A model generated the notes under the pieces. It was not told the origin of the DNA, searched no databases, and worked only from the letters and a program-made list of their open reading frames with translations. Source: Tyzzerella sp963558545 (GTDB lineage Bacteria; Bacillota; Clostridia; Lachnospirales; CAG-274). From it: a stretch of 64,000 nt of DNA. The translations under genes and the position numbers were made by a program. Positions within the stretch are counted from its first letter, which is position 1. Every line of letters starts with the position of its first letter. The DNA lies in contig NZ_CAUWHO010000008.1 of NCBI RefSeq assembly GCF_963558545.1, forward strand, positions 10,745 through 74,744. The letters run 5' to 3'. Positions 24,809-33,561 of the stretch are shown here, one piece after another.

Positions 24809-26698
24809 ATGATTCTTTCTTGTAATAATATTAATAAATCATTTGGTATAACAAATATATTGCATAATATATCTTTTAATATAAATGAAAAAGACAGAGT
24901 TGCTTTAGTTGGTGTTAATGGAGCCGGAAAGTCAACTTTATTTAAAATAATAACAGGAGAAATATCTAAAGATAGTGGCGATATAAATATCCCAAAAAAT
25001 ACTAAAATTGGTTATTTCTCTCAAACACTTAATCTTAATGAAGATAACTCTCTTTTTGATGAGCTTTTAACAGTATTTTCTAATATAATAGATATGGAAT
25101 TTAAACTTAGGGAATTAGAAGAAAAAATGAGCATATCTAAAGATGATGAGCTTGACTTATTTATTAAAGAATATGATAAAATATCTACATACCTTGCAGA
25201 AAATAACTCTTTTAACTATAATAGCCGTATTAAAGGGGTATTAAAAGGGCTTGGCTTTGTAGAAGATGATTTTTATAAACAAATAAAGTTTCTTTCTGGT
25301 GGTCAAAAAACACGTATTGCTCTTGGTAAAATATTGTTAGAAGAACCAGATATTTTATTATTAGATGAGCCTACTAATCACCTTGATATATTATCTATTA
25401 ACTGGCTAGAAAATTTCTTAAAGGCATATCCTAAAGCCCTATTTATTATATCTCACGATAGATATTTTTTAAATAAAATAGTAACTAAAGTTATAGAGCT
25501 AGAAAACACTAAAGCAACTATATACAATGGAAACTATAACGACTACTCACAAAAAAAGCACATAGCTAGAGAAATAATGCTAAAACATTATTTAAACCAA
25601 CAAAAAGAAATAAAAAAACAAGAAGAAGTTATAAAAAAACTTCGCTCTTATAATAGAGAAAAATTTATAAAACGTGCTGAAAGCCGTGAAAAGTTTTTGG
25701 ATAAAATGGAAAAAATAGAAAAACCAGATAACCTACCAGCACAGATGCGTCTTAGCTTATCCCCTAAAAAAGAAAGTGGAAACGATGTTTTAATGGTAGA
25801 AAATTTATCTAAAAGCTTTAATTTTAACCTGTTTAACAACATTTACTTTGATATAAAAAAAGGAGAAAAAGTTGCTCTTATAGGTGCTAATGGTATAGGT
25901 AAAACTACCCTTATAAAAATGATAATGGGACAAACTTCTATTGATAGTGGCTCTATAAAGCTTGGCTCAAATGTTGAAATAGGCTACTACGACCAAGAGC
26001 AGCAAAACTTAAATTTAGATAAAACTATATTTGATGAAATATCTGATACCTATCCTAATTTAAAAAATGAAGAAATAAGAAATGCTCTTGCCGTTTTTGT
26101 ATTTACAGGGGACGAAGTTTTTAAACAAATATCTACACTAAGTGGTGGAGAAAAAGGACGTGTTGCTCTTGCTAAAATTATGCTTTCTAATGCAAATCTT
26201 CTTATATTAGACGAACCTACTAACCATCTTGATATGGTATCAAAAGAAATTTTAGAAGATGCACTAAAAAACTATACTGGCACTTGCGTATATATATCCC
26301 ACGATAGATTTTTTATAAATAATACTGCAACAAAAGTTATTGAGCTTACTAAAAATAAAATGAATGTATATCTTGGAAATTATGATTATTACCTGGAAAA
26401 ATGTCAACAAAAAGATACTACAACAGAAAATATACAACCTAAAATAATATCCGATAATAAAATGGACTGGAAAGCTCAAAAGGAAGCTCAAGCAGAAGCA
26501 AGAAAAAAACAAAACGCTATAAAAAAACTAGAAGAGCAAATAGAAATATTAGAAAATAAAATTAAACAAGCTGATGAACAGTTAACTTTAGAAGAAGTTT
26601 ATACAAATCCATATAAATCTAAAGAAATCTTTGAAGAAAAAACTAAACTAGAAGACGAGCTTGTTATATTATACGATGAATGGGAAAATATGGCCTAG
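24809..26698 (+). CDS. ABC-F family ATPase (YdiF/Uup-like)
   Basis: A soluble tandem-ATPase protein of 629 residues that acts on the ribosome rather than in a membrane. NBD1 has Walker A GVNGAGKST, signature FLSGGQKTR and Walker B LLLDEPTNHLD. A charged linker (about 240-320) is the ribosome-contacting P-site tRNA interaction region. NBD2 has GANGIGKTT, LSGGEKGR and LILDEPTNHLD. A C-terminal coiled coil of about 110 residues (KKLEEQIEILENKIKQ) follows a Thr/Lys-rich hinge. All catalytic motifs are intact. Likely a translation factor or antibiotic-protection protein. Confidence 0.92.
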   Translation: MILSCNNINKSFGITNILHNISFNINEKDRVALVGVNGAGKSTLFKIITGEISKDSGDINIPKNTKIGYFSQTLNLNEDNSLFDELLTVFSNIIDMEFKLRELEEKMSISKDDELDLFIKEYDKISTYLAENNSFNYNSRIKGVLKGLGFVEDDFYKQIKFLSGGQKTRIALGKILLEEPDILLLDEPTNHLDILSINWLENFLKAYPKALFIISHDRYFLNKIVTKVIELENTKATIYNGNYNDYSQKKHIAREIMLKHYLNQQKEIKKQEEVIKKLRSYNREKFIKRAESREKFLDKMEKIEKPDNLPAQMRLSLSPKKESGNDVLMVENLSKSFNFNLFNNIYFDIKKGEKVALIGANGIGKTTLIKMIMGQTSIDSGSIKLGSNVEIGYYDQEQQNLNLDKTIFDEISDTYPNLKNEEIRNALAVFVFTGDEVFKQISTLSGGEKGRVALAKIMLSNANLLILDEPTNHLDMVSKEILEDALKNYTGTCVYISHDRFFINNTATKVIELTKNKMNVYLGNYDYYLEKCQQKDTTTENIQPKIISDNKMDWKAQKEAQAEARKKQNAIKKLEEQIEILENKIKQADEQLTLEEVYTNPYKSKEIFEEKTKLEDELVILYDEWENMA

Positions 26699-26736
26699 TT
26701 ATATACCTTTTATATTTGTTAAAAATCAATTTTTTT

Positions 26737-26792
26737 AATACTTTGTATTCAAAAACAGATATAGGAATATCTTTTTTATATAAATAAAAAAT
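26737..26792 (+). repeat. Dispersed AT-rich intergenic repeat, partial copy
   Basis: AATACTTTGTATTCAAAAAC and onward matches the first half of the copies at 17395 and 63929. It lies between the ends of the convergent ABC-F and groEL genes and breaks off at the terminator. Confidence 0.55.
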
Positions 26793-26812
26793 ACCCCAAT
26801 ATTGAGGTATTT
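26783..26812. terminator. Bidirectional terminator between groEL and the ABC-F gene
   Basis: The arms ATACCTCAA / TTGGGGTAT are followed by a U-run on both strands, so it can end both convergent transcripts. Confidence 0.85.
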
Positions 26813-26828
26813 TTTTATTTAACTTTTA

Positions 26829-28448
26829 TTACATCATTCCCATAGGATTGCCGCCTGGCATCATTGGTTCTTCTTTTGTTATATCTGCTACAACTGCTTC
26901 TGTTGTCAATACAGTAGATGCTACACTATTTGCATTTAATAATGCACTTTTTGTAACTTTAGCTGGGTCTAATATACCTGCATCTATCATATTTACAAAC
27001 TCACCTGTTAAAGCATTAAAGCCATAATTAGCCTCTTTACCTTTAACTTGGCTAACAATAACAGAACCCTCAAGCCCTGCATTGTTTACTATTTGACGGA
27101 GAGGGGCCTCTAAAGCTTTAAGTATAATATTTGCTCCTGTTTTTTCATCTCCAACAAGACCTTCTACAACCTTAGATACTTCTGGTATACAATGTATATA
27201 AGCAGAACCACCACCACTTATAATACCTTCTTCTACTGCTGCACGAGTAGCTGCTAAAGCATCTTCCATTCTCAATTTTTTCTCTTTAAGCTCCATTTCT
27301 GTTGCTGCTCCAACTTTTATAACTGCAACACCACCTGCAAGCTTAGCAAGTCTTTCTTGTAATTTTTCTTTATCAAATTCTGATGTAGTAGCTTCTATTT
27401 GCTCTTTAATTTGATTAACTCTACTAGTTATTAAGCCTTTATCTCCAGCACCATCTACAATTATTGTATTTTCTTTATCTACTTTAACTGTTTTTGCACG
27501 TCCAAGCATATCCATTGTAGTTTCTTTTAAATCAAGCCCTAGCTCATCTGATATAACAGTACCACCTGTTAAAATAGCTATATCTTCAAGCATAGCCTTT
27601 CTTCTATCACCAAAACCTGGTGCTTTAACAGCAACACAATTAAACGTTCCTCTTAATTTGTTAACAATAAGAGTAGTTAAAGCCTCTCCTTCTATATCTT
27701 CTGCTATTATTAAAAGTCTTGCTCCTGTTTGAACAATTTCTTCTAATATTGGTAATATATCTTGAATGTTAGATATTTTTTTGTCTGTTATTAAAATATA
27801 TGGGTCTTCAAGCTCTGCAACCATTTTATCCATATCTGTTGCCATATAAGCTGATAAATACCCTCTATCAAATTGCATACCTTCTACAAGGTCAAGCTCT
27901 GTATTCATTGTTTTACTTTCTTCTACTGTAATAACACCATCATTAGATACTTTTTCCATAGCATCTGCTATCATAGACCCTACTTCTTCATCTGCTGCTG
28001 ATATAGATGCAACTTTTGCAATATGGTTTTTACCATCTACTTTTTGGCTCATTTCTTTAATAATTTCTACTGCCTTTTCTGTAGCTTTAGACATACCTTT
28101 TCTTAAAATAATTGGATTTGCACCAGCTGCAATATTTTTAAGGCCTTCTTGTATCATAGCTTGAGCTAAAACAGTTGCTGTTGTAGTACCATCTCCTGCT
28201 ACATCATTTGTTTTTGTAGCAACCTCTTTTACAAGCTGAGCACCCATATTTTCAAAAACATCTTCAAGTTCTATTTCTTTAGCAATAGTAACACCGTCAT
28301 TAGTAATTAAAGGTGTACCAAATTTTTTATCTAAAACTACGTTTCTACCTTTAGGACCTAAAGTAACTTTTACTGTATCTGCAAGTTTATTAACACCTGC
28401 TTCTAAAGCTTTTCTAGCATCAACACCATATTTAATATCTTTTGCCAT
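26829..28448 (-). CDS. groEL: Chaperonin GroEL (60 kDa)
   Basis: The large subunit of the folding chaperonin, a 14-mer ATPase. The 539 residues align over the full family: KDIKYGVDARKALEAGVN start, LGPKGRNVVLD, the ATP-site GDGTTTATVLAQ, AAVEEGIISGGG, and the C-terminal GGNPMGMM tail. It lies 28 bp after groES with AGGAGG. Heat and stress control comes from the CIRCE site upstream of groES. Confidence 0.99.
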   Translation of the reverse strand: MAKDIKYGVDARKALEAGVNKLADTVKVTLGPKGRNVVLDKKFGTPLITNDGVTIAKEIELEDVFENMGAQLVKEVATKTNDVAGDGTTTATVLAQAMIQEGLKNIAAGANPIILRKGMSKATEKAVEIIKEMSQKVDGKNHIAKVASISAADEEVGSMIADAMEKVSNDGVITVEESKTMNTELDLVEGMQFDRGYLSAYMATDMDKMVAELEDPYILITDKKISNIQDILPILEEIVQTGARLLIIAEDIEGEALTTLIVNKLRGTFNCVAVKAPGFGDRRKAMLEDIAILTGGTVISDELGLDLKETTMDMLGRAKTVKVDKENTIIVDGAGDKGLITSRVNQIKEQIEATTSEFDKEKLQERLAKLAGGVAVIKVGAATEMELKEKKLRMEDALAATRAAVEEGIISGGGSAYIHCIPEVSKVVEGLVGDEKTGANIILKALEAPLRQIVNNAGLEGSVIVSQVKGKEANYGFNALTGEFVNMIDAGILDPAKVTKSALLNANSVASTVLTTEAVVADITKEEPMMPGGNPMGMM

Positions 28449-28476
28449 TTTTATATCCTCCTAAAATATTAAAAAA

Positions 28477-28761
28477 TTATTCTACAATAGCTAATATATC
28501 ACTTTCTTTAACTATAATGTACTCTTGCCCATCAACTTTAACTTCTGTTCCAGAATATTTAGAATAAAGTACCTTATCACCAACTTTTACTTGCATAGGA
28601 ACAAGCTTTCCGTCAACAGTAGCACCAGGACCTACTGCTAAAATTTCTGCTTCTTGTGGTTTTTCTTTAGCCCCAGCTGTTAATATTATGCCACCTTTTG
28701 TTTTTTCTTCTGCTTCTAAATGTTTTAATACAACTCTATCTGATAATGGTTTGATATTCAT
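28477..28761 (-). CDS. groES: Co-chaperonin GroES (10 kDa)
   Basis: The heptameric lid of GroEL. The 94 residues show MNIKPLSDRVVLKHLEAEE, the mobile loop KTKGGIILTAGAKEKPQ with the GroEL-binding hydrophobic triplet, and the C-terminal YIIVKESDILAIVE. The ATG at 28761 has GGAGGT at seven bases; the upstream in-frame codon has none. First gene of groESL. Confidence 0.98.
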   Translation of the reverse strand: MNIKPLSDRVVLKHLEAEEKTKGGIILTAGAKEKPQEAEILAVGPGATVDGKLVPMQVKVGDKVLYSKYSGTEVKVDGQEYIIVKESDILAIVE

Positions 28762-28820
28762 ATTTTTACCTCCATAATTATTATGTATAAGCATTATTAT
28801 ATTTATGTTTATATAAATAA

Positions 28821-28875
28821 ATTATACCATATACATATCACTTTTTTATTATCACTCATTTAACAAGAGTGCTAA
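28821..28875 (-). promoter_or_regulatory. groESL control region with CIRCE operator
   Basis: CIRCE at 28849-28875: inverted repeat TTATCACTC, nine bases, GAGTGCTAA. One arm has a single deviation from the consensus TTAGCACTC. A perfect TATAAT (28826-28821 on the minus strand) lies downstream; I see no good -35. HrcA is expected to repress here. Confidence 0.9.
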
Positions 28876-28998
28876 GCATAACTATATACTAATTTAATAT
28901 ATACTTTTATGCAATGTCCATATTAAACTATTTTATCCAATTTTGCTAATTTTATGTATTAATATCTTTTATTTTCTTTTGCTTTCTTTTAATATCTT

Positions 28999-29865
28999 TT
29001 ATTTTGTACCTATCTTCTCACTTCTTGCATAATAAAATAAATATTGTTGTGCATACCCTGCTAAATGTCCCCACTTTTCTTTTGCAAAGCTATGTATTTG
29101 TTTTATAGGTGTATCTTTTTCATCAAAATAAAAGTATTCCATAACACGCTTTACCCAAACATCAGTAGGAAAAACATCATTTTTCTTTAATGAAAATAAT
29201 AATACACAATCTGCTACTTTTGTACCTACACCTTTTATTTTTAAAAGTTCCTCTTTTGCACTTAAAGACGATATGTTATATAAGTTTTGTAAATTTATGT
29301 TGCCATTTTCTAAATTTTCTATTGCATCTAAAATATACTTATCTCTAAATCCTGTTTTACAAAGCTTTAATTCTTCTTGAGTTGCTTTTTTTAATTGTTC
29401 TATTGTAGGAAAAAGATAATATTCATCACATTTTACACCATATTTTTCTGATATATTTTTTATAACTTGCTTTATCATAGGTATACGGTTATTTTGTGAT
29501 ATTATAAATGAAATTAAACATTCAAATGGCTCTTGATTTAAAATTCTAATACCTTCTGCATATTCTATAGCTCTTTTTACAATATCATCATTTTTTAACT
29601 GTTCTTTTATTTTATTATAATCTGTGTTTAAATCAAAATAATTTATCCATATTTTTTCAAATTCATCTATAGTACAAGGATAAAATTCCACTTTGTCTTT
29701 AGTTTGCTTTATATTTAAAACTTTACTATTGGCAATTATTATATAATGCATATGCTCTATTTTTTCAAATCTAAAGCATTGGCCACATTCCAATATTTCT
29801 TCTATATTAAAACTGTCAAAATCTGTCATTATTATTTTTTTATTTTCTTCTTCAATGTACTTCAT
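28999..29865 (-). CDS. 8-oxoguanine DNA glycosylase (OGG family)
   Basis: A base-excision repair glycosylase/AP lyase that removes 8-oxoguanine. The N-terminal OGG domain contains CGQCFRF (27-33). The helix-hairpin-helix reads KIKGVGTKVADC, with the expected catalytic Lys216. The conserved Asp235 lies in PTDVWVKRV. The 288 residues fit the bacterial OGG1-like proteins of Clostridia. The start has AAGGAG. The downstream neighbour is groESL, with a 237-bp gap. Confidence 0.93.
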   Translation of the reverse strand: MKYIEEENKKIIMTDFDSFNIEEILECGQCFRFEKIEHMHYIIIANSKVLNIKQTKDKVEFYPCTIDEFEKIWINYFDLNTDYNKIKEQLKNDDIVKRAIEYAEGIRILNQEPFECLISFIISQNNRIPMIKQVIKNISEKYGVKCDEYYLFPTIEQLKKATQEELKLCKTGFRDKYILDAIENLENGNINLQNLYNISSLSAKEELLKIKGVGTKVADCVLLFSLKKNDVFPTDVWVKRVMEYFYFDEKDTPIKQIHSFAKEKWGHLAGYAQQYLFYYARSEKIGTK

Positions 29866-29923
29866 TTTTTCTCCTTACTTTAACAATATAAATAAAGGTA
29901 TGCAAAAAATAATAAAATTACTT

Positions 29924-30160
29924 TTATACTGACATTGAGTTGCCGTGTTCTATACCTTTATCTGTAAGTATTAATCTAACCTTATCCTCTGACATAAATT
30001 TTACAATAACTAGCTCATTATCTTCTAAGTATTTTATTGCTTCTGTATATTTTTTTGTCATAAGTGGAGATTTAGACTCAAATCTATATGTATAAGTATC
30101 TCCACCACATAAATAAGATTGATATGCTCTTTCAAAAATAGTTGTTGTTATTTTGTTCAT
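29924..30160 (-). CDS. Small conserved-looking protein, possible winged-helix fold
   Basis: A 78-residue product I do not recognise. It reads like a small winged-helix domain: helices MNKITTTIFERAYQSYL and TKKYTEAIKYLEDNELV, then a beta wing (VIVKFMSEDKVRLILTDKG). AAGGAG precedes the ATG at good spacing, which supports a real gene. It sits between the TrmH-type methylase and OGG, same strand, with short gaps. Confidence 0.65.
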   Translation of the reverse strand: MNKITTTIFERAYQSYLCGGDTYTYRFESKSPLMTKKYTEAIKYLEDNELVIVKFMSEDKVRLILTDKGIEHGNSMSV

Positions 30161-30194
30161 AATGTACTCCTTATATAATAATATAAACTTTATA

Positions 30195-30974
30195 TTATTT
30201 GTTTAATCTTTGGCTTAATACTTCGTAAAAGATAATAGCAGATGAAATAGAAGCATTCATAGATTCTACATTTCCTACCATAGGTATTTTAACAAGCTCG
30301 TCTGATTTTTCTTTATATTCGTCTAAAACACCATTGGCCTCATTACCAATTAATATACCTATGGACTTTTTAAAATCTATATTATATGGAGCTTTTTTAC
30401 CCTCTAAATGAGTGCAAACAATTTTTACTTTATTATCTTTTAAATAGTCTATTAAACTTAATAAATCACATTGTTCTATAACCTTAATATGGAATATAGA
30501 ACCCATGGTTGCTCTTATAACTTTGTCATTATATAAATCTACACACCCTTTAGATAAAAATATTGTATCTACACCTAAAGCCTCTGCTGTTCTTATAATA
30601 GTCCCCATATTACCTGGGTCACATATTCTATCTAATATTACAAAAAAATTATTACTTGTTATTTTTATATCCTCTATACAATTTTTAGGTATGTTACAAA
30701 TAGCCATTATCCCTTGTGGGTTTATTGTATCACTTATCTTTTTAAAAACACTATCTGATACAACTAAACTTTGTATATTTTTATATTTATCTTTTTGGTT
30801 TATTTCATTATAAAATTTTTCAGAGAAAACAATCATTTCTATATTTACACTATCTGGTATTTCATCTATAATTCTTTCTCCTTCTATGTAAAATTTACCC
30901 AATTTTTCTCTTTCTTTTTTTTGTTTTAATTTTATTATGTCTTTAATTGTTTGGTTTTTATCACTTGTAATCAA
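30195..30974 (-). CDS. TrmH/SpoU-family RNA 2'-O-methyltransferase
   Basis: A SAM-dependent SPOUT methyltransferase acting on rRNA or tRNA ribose. An N-terminal substrate-binding domain (KFYIEGERII) is followed by the three SpoU motifs: DPGNMGTIIRTAEALG, IGNEANGV and IPMVGNVESMNAS. The target nucleotide cannot be told from sequence. I chose TTG at 30974 because AGGTG stands six bases before it and family members begin at this point (x-ITSxxNxxIKxI); the GTG at 30983 lies on the ribosome site itself. It is seven to sixteen bases from ktrA. Confidence 0.9.
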   Translation of the reverse strand: MITSDKNQTIKDIIKLKQKKEREKLGKFYIEGERIIDEIPDSVNIEMIVFSEKFYNEINQKDKYKNIQSLVVSDSVFKKISDTINPQGIMAICNIPKNCIEDIKITSNNFFVILDRICDPGNMGTIIRTAEALGVDTIFLSKGCVDLYNDKVIRATMGSIFHIKVIEQCDLLSLIDYLKDNKVKIVCTHLEGKKAPYNIDFKKSIGILIGNEANGVLDEYKEKSDELVKIPMVGNVESMNASISSAIIFYEVLSQRLNK

Positions 30975-30989
30975 TTTTTTCACCTAATA

Positions 30990-31643
30990 TTAATTATTTA
31001 TTTTTTGTATAGAATCATTTTCACCTACAACAACTAAAATATCCTCTTGTTTTATAACTTCAGTTGGTAGAGGTGATACTATTACTGTATTTTCTCTTTT
31101 TATAGCTACTATATTAAGACCGTGTTTAGCACGCACATTACTATCTAGTATAGATTTATTAACCCAATTTTTTTCTGGTTGAATCTCAACAATAGCAAAT
31201 TTATCAGATAAATTTATATAATCTATAATATTTGTTGTAATTAAGGTATTAGCTATTCTAGCGCCCATATCTCTTTCTGGTAAAACAACTCTATCTGCAC
31301 CTACCTTTTGTAGTATAGATTTTTGTATATCATTTTTAGCTTTAGCTATTACAAACTTTGCACCTAGCTCTTTTGCCATCATAGTTGCCAATATGCTCCC
31401 TTCCATATCTTCTCCTATAGCAACTATTACTACATCAAAATTATTTACACCAAATTGGTCCAAAACGTGAACATCTGTAACGTCTGCTTGTACAGAATGA
31501 CAGCCATATTTTGCCATTTCATTTACTATTTCTATATCTTTATCACAACATAAAACATCACAATCATTTTCTATTAATGTTCTAGCTAAACTTTGTCCAA
31601 ACCTTCCTAAACCAAGCACTGCAAATTGTCTATTTCTTCCCAT
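30990..31643 (-). CDS. ktrA: Potassium uptake regulatory subunit KtrA (TrkA-type, RCK)
   Basis: A cytoplasmic gating ring subunit of a K+ transporter. It has an N-terminal RCK domain with GLGRFGQSLARTL, a C-terminal TrkA_C domain (VVSPLPTEVIKQEDILVVVGE) and 217 residues. It binds nucleotides (ATP/ADP, possibly c-di-AMP in the TrkA_C part, as known for the family). It directly follows ktrB with a 13-bp gap and a GGAGG site. Confidence 0.95.
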   Translation of the reverse strand: MGRNRQFAVLGLGRFGQSLARTLIENDCDVLCCDKDIEIVNEMAKYGCHSVQADVTDVHVLDQFGVNNFDVVIVAIGEDMEGSILATMMAKELGAKFVIAKAKNDIQKSILQKVGADRVVLPERDMGARIANTLITTNIIDYINLSDKFAIVEIQPEKNWVNKSILDSNVRAKHGLNIVAIKRENTVIVSPLPTEVIKQEDILVVVGENDSIQKINN

Positions 31644-31656
31644 TTTTCCCTCCGTA

Positions 31657-33054
31657 TTATCCTACTATTATCTTTTCTTCTGGATAATGTATAACATTTT
31701 TTTTATTAGGTTTTCTAAATGATAATGCTAGTACAATTGTTATAGGCCCTAATCTACCAATAAACATACATAATATTATTACAATCTTTCCTGCAAAAGA
31801 TAAAGTTGGAGTAACACCAGTAGATAATCCCACTGTACCTAAGGCAGAGCAAACCTCATATAAAAGGTCTATAAATTCATATTTTACACCTATACCATCT
31901 TCTGTCATAGTCAAAATTATAGTTGCAATAAAAATTAATGTCATCATCATCATAATAATAGACAATGCTTTTTGTATAGTAGATACACTTATTTTCCTTT
32001 TAAAAGCTATTATACAGTCTTTACCTTTTATAACAGATATAACAGCTAGTGCTAATACACCTATAGTTACTGTTTTTATACCACCAGCTGTACCACCAGG
32101 CGACCCTCCTATCGACATTAATATAATTACTAAAAATTTTGAGCCATAGCTTAAATCTGCCTGTCCTATTGCATCAAATCCTGCTGTCCTTAGTGTAACA
32201 GATTGAAATAAAGATGCTAAAATTTTTTCATCAAACCTAAAATTTGATAAAGTTTTGGGATTATTATATTCTATAACAAATGTTAATATAGCACCTAGTA
32301 ATATTAGTATACACGTCATAGTTAATGCCAATTTAGAATGTACTGTCATAGTAAATAATTCTACTTTTTTCTTTCTAAACTTTGCTATTTTATATTTAGT
32401 ATACTTGCTAATATCTATTAAAACGGTAAAACCTAAACCACCTAATATAATTAGTAACATTATAGTTATATTTATTGTGTAATCTCTAGCATATGGAACA
32501 AGACTATTTTCCCCCAATATATCAAAACCTGCATTACAAAAAGCTGATACAGAATGAAATATTCCTCTAAAAACTCCTCCAAAAAATCCGTACTCTGGTA
32601 TAAATCTTAAAGATAATATTATTGCTCCTATGCCCTCTATAATAAATGTAACTTTTATTATTTTTTTTAAAAACATTACCATACCTTTAAAAGTTGATAG
32701 ATTAAATGATTCTTGTATTAATATTCTTTCTTTTAATGTTATCTTTTTGCCCAAAAATACTAATACTATGGTAAATAAACTCATAAATCCTAGTCCACCT
32801 ATTTGTATAAGAAGCAATATTACAATCTTTCCAAACAAACTCCAATGATAAAGTGTATTTACTACAACAAGCCCTGTAACACAAACGGCTGATGTTGATG
32901 TAAAAAGTGCATCTATAAATCCAATACTTTTTCCATTTTGGCTAGCTATTGGTAAATTTAATAAAAAAGCCCCTATAATTACTACAATAAAAAAACTAAA
33001 AGCTATAATATGTGGTGGCTTAAAATGAAATAAACTTTTTTCTTTGGTTTTCAC
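31657..33054 (-). CDS. ktrB: Potassium transporter membrane subunit KtrB (TrkH family)
   Basis: An integral membrane K+ translocating subunit with four M1-P-M2 repeats. The pore-loop motifs are visible: TSTSAVCVTGLV, FHSVSAFCNAGFD, SVTLRTAGFDAIG and CSALGTVGLSTGV, each with the conserved filter glycine. The GTG at 33054 is chosen with GGGAG at seven bases; the TTG at 33078 has no site. It forms an operon with ktrA. Confidence 0.95.
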   Translation of the reverse strand: MKTKEKSLFHFKPPHIIAFSFFIVVIIGAFLLNLPIASQNGKSIGFIDALFTSTSAVCVTGLVVVNTLYHWSLFGKIVILLLIQIGGLGFMSLFTIVLVFLGKKITLKERILIQESFNLSTFKGMVMFLKKIIKVTFIIEGIGAIILSLRFIPEYGFFGGVFRGIFHSVSAFCNAGFDILGENSLVPYARDYTINITIMLLIILGGLGFTVLIDISKYTKYKIAKFRKKKVELFTMTVHSKLALTMTCILILLGAILTFVIEYNNPKTLSNFRFDEKILASLFQSVTLRTAGFDAIGQADLSYGSKFLVIILMSIGGSPGGTAGGIKTVTIGVLALAVISVIKGKDCIIAFKRKISVSTIQKALSIIMMMMTLIFIATIILTMTEDGIGVKYEFIDLLYEVCSALGTVGLSTGVTPTLSFAGKIVIILCMFIGRLGPITIVLALSFRKPNKKNVIHYPEEKIIVG

Positions 33055-33082
33055 TCTATCTCTCCCTTTCTTTAGCAATTTT

Positions 33083-33110
33083 ATTATAACATATTTAAAA
33101 TATAAGGCAA
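33083..33110 (-). promoter_or_regulatory. Possible promoter of ktrBA
   Basis: TTGCCT (33110-33105), a 16-base spacer and TATAAT (33088-33083) on the minus strand, about 30 bp before ktrB. Confidence 0.5.
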
Positions 33111-33159
33111 TATTTTTTTAATAATTATGTATATTTATTTTTAAAGCTATAAATTATTT

Positions 33160-33274
33160 TTTTGGATAATTTGTATTCAAGAATATATATTAATATATTT
33201 ATTTATAAAGATTAATACAATCCCTGTGTATATTTCCTCTTTAAAAATATAAGTCATACCGTAATTGATATAAA
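33160..33274 (+). repeat. Dispersed AT-rich intergenic repeat, long copy
   Basis: From AATTTGTATTCAAGAATATA through a middle part to AAGTCATACCG and AATTGATATAAATAAAA. It aligns by eye with 17395-17509, most clearly at both ends. It lies between the tRNA-Leu terminator and the ktrBA promoter. Confidence 0.55.
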
Positions 33275-33300
33275 TAAAAAAAGCCACTATTAATAGTGAC
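33275..33300 (-). terminator. Terminator of tRNA-Leu
   Basis: On the minus strand, GTCACTAT / ATAGTGGC with a two-base loop is followed by a run of seven U. Confidence 0.85.
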
Positions 33301-33308
33301 TTAAACTA

Positions 33309-33387
33309 TGCGGACAGTGGGACTTGAACCCACACTCCTAGGAACTAGATTCTAAGTCTAGCGCGTCTGCCATTCCGCCATGTCCGC
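33309..33387 (-). tRNA. tRNA-Leu (anticodon UAG)
   Basis: It folds fully as a 79-nt cloverleaf: acceptor GCGGACA/TGTCCGC, D stem GCG/CGC, anticodon stem CTAGA/TCTAG around CTTAGAA (anticodon TAG), an 11-base variable arm TTCCTAGGAGT with a small stem, and T stem GTGGG/CCCAC with TTCAAGT. CCA is not encoded, so it must be added after transcription. It decodes CUA, and with wobble other CUN codons. Confidence 0.98.
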
Positions 33388-33408
33388 AAATCCTTAACTT
33401 TCTTGTAT

Positions 33409-33437
33409 ATGATAACATATATAAATATATATGTCAA
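33409..33437 (-). promoter_or_regulatory. Promoter of tRNA-Leu
   Basis: TTGACA (33437-33432), a 17-base spacer and TATCAT (33414-33409) on the minus strand, about 20 bp before the tRNA. Confidence 0.75.
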
Positions 33438-33496
33438 TACTTTTGTTAGTTTTTTTAAATAAGCTTATTTATAAATAATATGTATATAATAAAAAT

Positions 33497-33557
33497 ATAT
33501 AAAACAAAGATAAGATAGTGTAATATTATACTTATACTTTCTTATCTTTGTTTTATA
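33497..33557 (-). terminator. Terminator of the amidase gene
   Basis: A long stem TATAAAACAAAGATAAG and its complement, 17 pairs, with an AT-rich loop. On the minus strand it runs into an AU-rich tail. Confidence 0.75.
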
Positions 33558-33561
33558 AAAT